This document shows positions 61,758-64,000 of a DNA stretch of 64,000 bases, piece by piece (within the stretch, counting starts at the first letter, position 1; each line of letters starts with the position of its first letter). The notes beneath the pieces were generated by a model. It made no database searches, was not told where the DNA came from, and was given only the letters and a program-made list of their open reading frames with translations. Source of the stretch: Lysobacter enzymogenes (GTDB lineage: Bacteria; Pseudomonadota; Gammaproteobacteria; Xanthomonadales; Xanthomonadaceae); contig NZ_FNOG01000005.1 of the NCBI RefSeq assembly GCF_900106525.1, positions 372,001-436,000 on the forward strand, read 5' to 3'. The translations under genes were made by a program, and so were the position numbers.

Positions 61758-62888
61758 TCAACGCGGAAATTCGATCACCGAACTGGCCTCGGGCAATTCG
61801 TTGCGGCGCTCGGCAGCGACCCCGTCGGCGCGCGGCTGCCACCGCCGTTCGCCCAGCCCTTTCGCGCCAGGGTAATAGCCGAGCAAGCGGAAGCCGTCAA
61901 AGCCGTAGCCCACTCCTTCGCCGAGCAGCGGCACCGCTGCGTCGGCGACGTGGAAATGCAGGTGCGGCCCGGTCGAATCGCCGGTGAAGCCGAGTTCGCC
62001 GATCGGCTGGCCGCGGCGCACGCGCTGGCCCGGCTTCACTTTCACGCTGCCCGGCCGCAGGTGCTCGTACACCGCGTAACGGCCGTCGCCGAGCGCCAGC
62101 GACACGTAGTTGCCGGCAGCGCGGTCGAAATCGTTGCGGGTCTGCTGCGACACCCGCTCGTTCTCGGCGATGCCGTCGCGCGCCGCGGCGATGGTGCCGT
62201 CGGCCACCGCCAGCACCGGCTCGCCGTAGCCCAGCGCGTTGGCGGCGATGTCGGCGTCGCCGCGGGTGGTGCGGCCTTGCGCGTCGACGCGGACGAAGTC
62301 GATGGCGTAGCGCCCGGGCAGGCGCGCGCGGCCGTCGAGGGTGTAGAACACCCGCCGATGCCCGCGCGGCCACTGCGGCGCGTAGATCGCCGCCCACGGG
62401 CCGCCGCGCAACGGCGGCGCCAGTTGCAGCGTCGGCGCCGGGCGCGGAACCAGTTGCGCGCCCTCGACCTGCCCCGGCTCGGCGCCGGGCACGGAGAATT
62501 CGACCTTGTGCCGCAGCGCGCGCGGCATCGCCGCAGGCAGATCCAGTTCCAGGTACAGCACCGCGCGCTCGCCCGGCTGCAGCGCGCCGTCCAGCGCCGC
62601 ATTCTGCGCGCCGATCACCCGGCCGCGCGCGGCCAAGGCCTCGCCGCGCCAGGCCGCCAGCGCCGCGCCGCTGTCGGCGTCGAGCACGCTGAGCCCGTCC
62701 AGGCGCAGCGGCGCCGCGCCGAAGTTGGTGAGGTGCAGTTCGTACAGCAAGCGCTCGTGGCCTTCGACCGCGATCGGCGCGGGCGCTTGCGGCACGGCCA
62801 GATCGAGCGTGTCCGCGGGCGCGGCGGAGGCGGCGCCGCAGGCGAAGGCGGCGAGGACGAGAGCGGACGCGAACAGGCGGCGCAGCAT
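61758..62888 (-). CDS. M23-family metallopeptidase (LytM-like), exported
   Basis: This is a 376-residue protein with a signal peptide LFASALVLAAFACGAASAA. The N-terminal part (25-150) is beta-rich, with an Ig-like layout. The C-terminal peptidase shows DFDRAAGNYVSLALGDGRYA, VKVKPGQRVRRGQPIGELGF and the zinc motif TGPHLHFHVADAAV. The first ligand region reads GRYAIDFVRVDAQG; the usual His is replaced, as in a known M23 subgroup with RFAID. Likely cell-wall or periplasmic processing. It converges with ycaO, and the 193 bp between them holds nothing recognisable. Confidence 0.88.
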   Translation of the reverse strand: MLRRLFASALVLAAFACGAASAAPADTLDLAVPQAPAPIAVEGHERLLYELHLTNFGAAPLRLDGLSVLDADSGAALAAWRGEALAARGRVIGAQNAALDGALQPGERAVLYLELDLPAAMPRALRHKVEFSVPGAEPGQVEGAQLVPRPAPTLQLAPPLRGGPWAAIYAPQWPRGHRRVFYTLDGRARLPGRYAIDFVRVDAQGRTTRGDADIAANALGYGEPVLAVADGTIAAARDGIAENERVSQQTRNDFDRAAGNYVSLALGDGRYAVYEHLRPGSVKVKPGQRVRRGQPIGELGFTGDSTGPHLHFHVADAAVPLLGEGVGYGFDGFRLLGYYPGAKGLGERRWQPRADGVAAERRNELPEASSVIEFPR

Positions 62889-63312
62889 GCGGCGATTCCG
62901 GGCCGGAGGGATGGGCGAGCGGGAGCGGTTCGGCGAAGACGCGAGCCAGGCCCGCAGCTTCGGCCAAGCCGGCGGCCGCGTCCCCTGCCGTTTGTCATCA
63001 ACCCCGACTGCAACGCACCGGTCGCGGGGCGAGCACGAACGTGCGAACTCCGATTCGGATCAGCGGCTTCAGCGTGGTCCAAAGCGCGAAGCAGCGGGGT
63101 TGCGATTGCCTTGGCGTTGCGAAGCGGCGACACGTACGCGTGGATCGTCGCCTGCCTGTCTGTCGTTGCTGCGGCGCCGCGGCGGCGGCGCCCGTGAAAC
63201 GCGAACGGGTGTGGGTTCCGGCCGTGGGTTTTGGTGCTTGCGTTCGCATCGCCAGTGGAGAATCATCCCACCTCCCGCGGCCAAGGAGGCCGCCTGCCCG
63301 CCCCGCCCCGAC
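62889..63312. other. Gene-free region between M23 peptidase and lipoprotein genes
   Basis: The 424-bp spacer has open frames that do not resemble proteins (arginine/cysteine-rich). It must contain the M23 promoter on the left and the lipoprotein promoter on the right. I see no clear palindrome. Confidence 0.4.
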
Positions 63313-63660
63313 ATGGACCGTCGTCTTCTGCGCGCCCCGCGCCGCCCGTTCCCGCTTGTGTTCGCCGCGCTGCTGGCGACGACGCTGGCCGCCTGCTCCA
63401 GCTCGGTGCCCGAGCGCCAGGTGCGCGAAGACTTCGCCACCTTGCAGCAGACCGGCGCGATTCCGGCCAAGGCGCGGCTGGAACGCATCGAGCTCCACGA
63501 CGGCTGGAGCGACGGCGCCGAAATCGAGGTGTATTTCTGCCTGCCCGCCGCCGAGGGCCCGACCCGCGGCTGCGAACCACGCAATGCCGGGTTGTCGTAC
63601 CAGAAGCTCGGGGAACGCTGGCAGTTGTTTTCGGTGGACGCTGAGCAGTTGGTGCAGTGA
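63313..63660 (+). CDS. Small lipoprotein, unknown function
   Basis: This 115-residue protein has signal peptide FPLVFAALLATTLAACSS with lipobox LAAC. The mature part is acidic, with REDFATLQQTGAIPAKARLE, IELHDGWSDGAEIEVYFCLP and a late cysteine, ending WQLFSVDAEQLVQ. It resembles uncharacterised xanthomonad lipoproteins, with no catalytic motif. It stands alone before the repeat region at the right edge. Confidence 0.75.
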   Translation: MDRRLLRAPRRPFPLVFAALLATTLAACSSSVPERQVREDFATLQQTGAIPAKARLERIELHDGWSDGAEIEVYFCLPAAEGPTRGCEPRNAGLSYQKLGERWQLFSVDAEQLVQ

Positions 63661-63765
63661 GCGGGGCGTGGCGGCTTGAGGCCTTGCGACAAGCATCGTG
63701 CGCGGGCGCCGAACGCTCCCGCCGCCGTCGCCGCGAGATCGCGCACGGACGCCGAACTCTCCAAC

Positions 63766-63992
63766 CGTCATCCCCGCGAACGCGGGGATCCAGGGCTTTA
63801 TCCAGGCATGACTCTGAAGTCTCTGGATCCCCGCGTTCGCGGGGATGACGGCTTGAGAGAGACGCGGCGAAACCTACCTACCGTCATTCCCGCGAAAGCG
63901 GGCTCCGGTTTGCTTCGGCGGAGCCGAATATCCAGGGCTTAATCCAGGCATGACGCTGAAGTCTCTGGATCCCCGCCTTCGCGGGGATGACG
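63766..63992. repeat. Two copies of a GTCATCCCCGCG inverted-repeat element, one with a nested hairpin
   Basis: Copy one (63766-63850) runs from CGTCATCCCCGCGAACGCGG to its inverse CCGCGTTCGCGGGGATGACG around a core that includes TCCAGGCATGACTCTGAAGT. Copy two (63882-63992) has the same ends and core. It also holds about 26 extra bases (63901-63925) forming a GGCTCCG/CGGAGCC hairpin. These are intergenic dispersed elements, MITE-like in form; there is no coding capacity. Confidence 0.85.
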
Positions 63993-64000
63993 GCTTGGAG

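Noticed and set aside
63041..63679. 212-residue plus-strand frame overlapping the small lipoprotein
   Set aside because: Arg/Cys-rich, no domain, and its second half is a frame shadow of the lipoprotein gene, which has a proper signal peptide and lipobox.

Overview
The window is about 70% GC, with strong G/C preference at third codon positions. It looks like the chromosome of a Lysobacter-like member of the Xanthomonadaceae/Lysobacteraceae. The clues are many TonB-dependent receptors, secreted hydrolases, MuxABC-type efflux, GTAG-headed REP palindromes, and two proteins whose C-termini look like the XVIPCD signal of the Xanthomonadales antibacterial type IV secretion system. No rRNA, tRNA, CRISPR array, transposase or prophage was recognised, so this is ordinary chromosome with accessory pockets.

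Layout. 1-8.0 kb: tail of a NIPSNAP-like gene and a muxABC-type RND efflux operon. 8.4-9.9 kb: DUF2789 protein, heme oxygenase and a YbaN-like membrane protein. 10.0-11.4 kb: putative T4SS effector with a lipoprotein that may be its immunity partner. 11.5-18.7 kb: iron/siderophore locus (TonB-dependent receptor, DUF3325, DUF3649, PepSY membrane protein, siderophore-esterase-like hydrolase, metallo-beta-lactamase-fold lipoprotein) interrupted by three 165-bp tandem REP units. 18.8-26.8 kb: topoisomerase IB, MgtC-like protein, DUF2383 protein, GGCT-like protein, alpha/beta hydrolase, a divergent MFS/LysR pair, a Rossmann protein and a DAO-type oxidase. 26.9-31.5 kb: TonB receptor, diheme MauG/CCP-like protein and AraC regulator, preceded by a leader hairpin. 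31.5-37.8 kb: sterol-desaturase family protein, malate:quinone oxidoreductase, ABC exporter and an MBL-fold protein lacking metal ligands. 37.9-44.8 kb: second siderophore receptor, GH3 beta-glucosidase with a LacI-type operator, DUF6180-like protein and an OmpA lipoprotein with DGSG repeats. 45.0-47.2 kb: nitric-oxide module (Hmp, group III truncated globin, NsrR). 47.4-51.9 kb: GH5 hydrolase, secreted endonuclease, degenerate GDPD, HdeD-like and DUF4287 proteins. 52.0-55.2 kb: DUF4331, HupE, membrane protein and DUF4198, probably a nickel/cobalt uptake operon. 55.3-56.8 kb: tandem-HNH putative T4SS effector. 57.1-59.8 kb: BenE-type transporter, a small membrane protein and a CorA/ZntB transporter. 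60.0-61.6 kb: a 46-residue peptide gene followed by a YcaO enzyme. 61.8-64.0 kb: M23 peptidase, small lipoprotein and inverted-repeat elements.

The most interesting parts are: (1) the two-gene YcaO/short-peptide locus, a compact candidate RiPP system with no visible protease or exporter; (2) two putative antibacterial T4SS effectors, one with a lipoprotein partner and one a tandem-HNH nuclease with no obvious immunity gene; (3) the receptor/diheme-enzyme/AraC operon with a leader hairpin that appears to bury its ribosome-binding site. Several genes keep a family fold but lack expected catalytic residues (GDPD, MBL).
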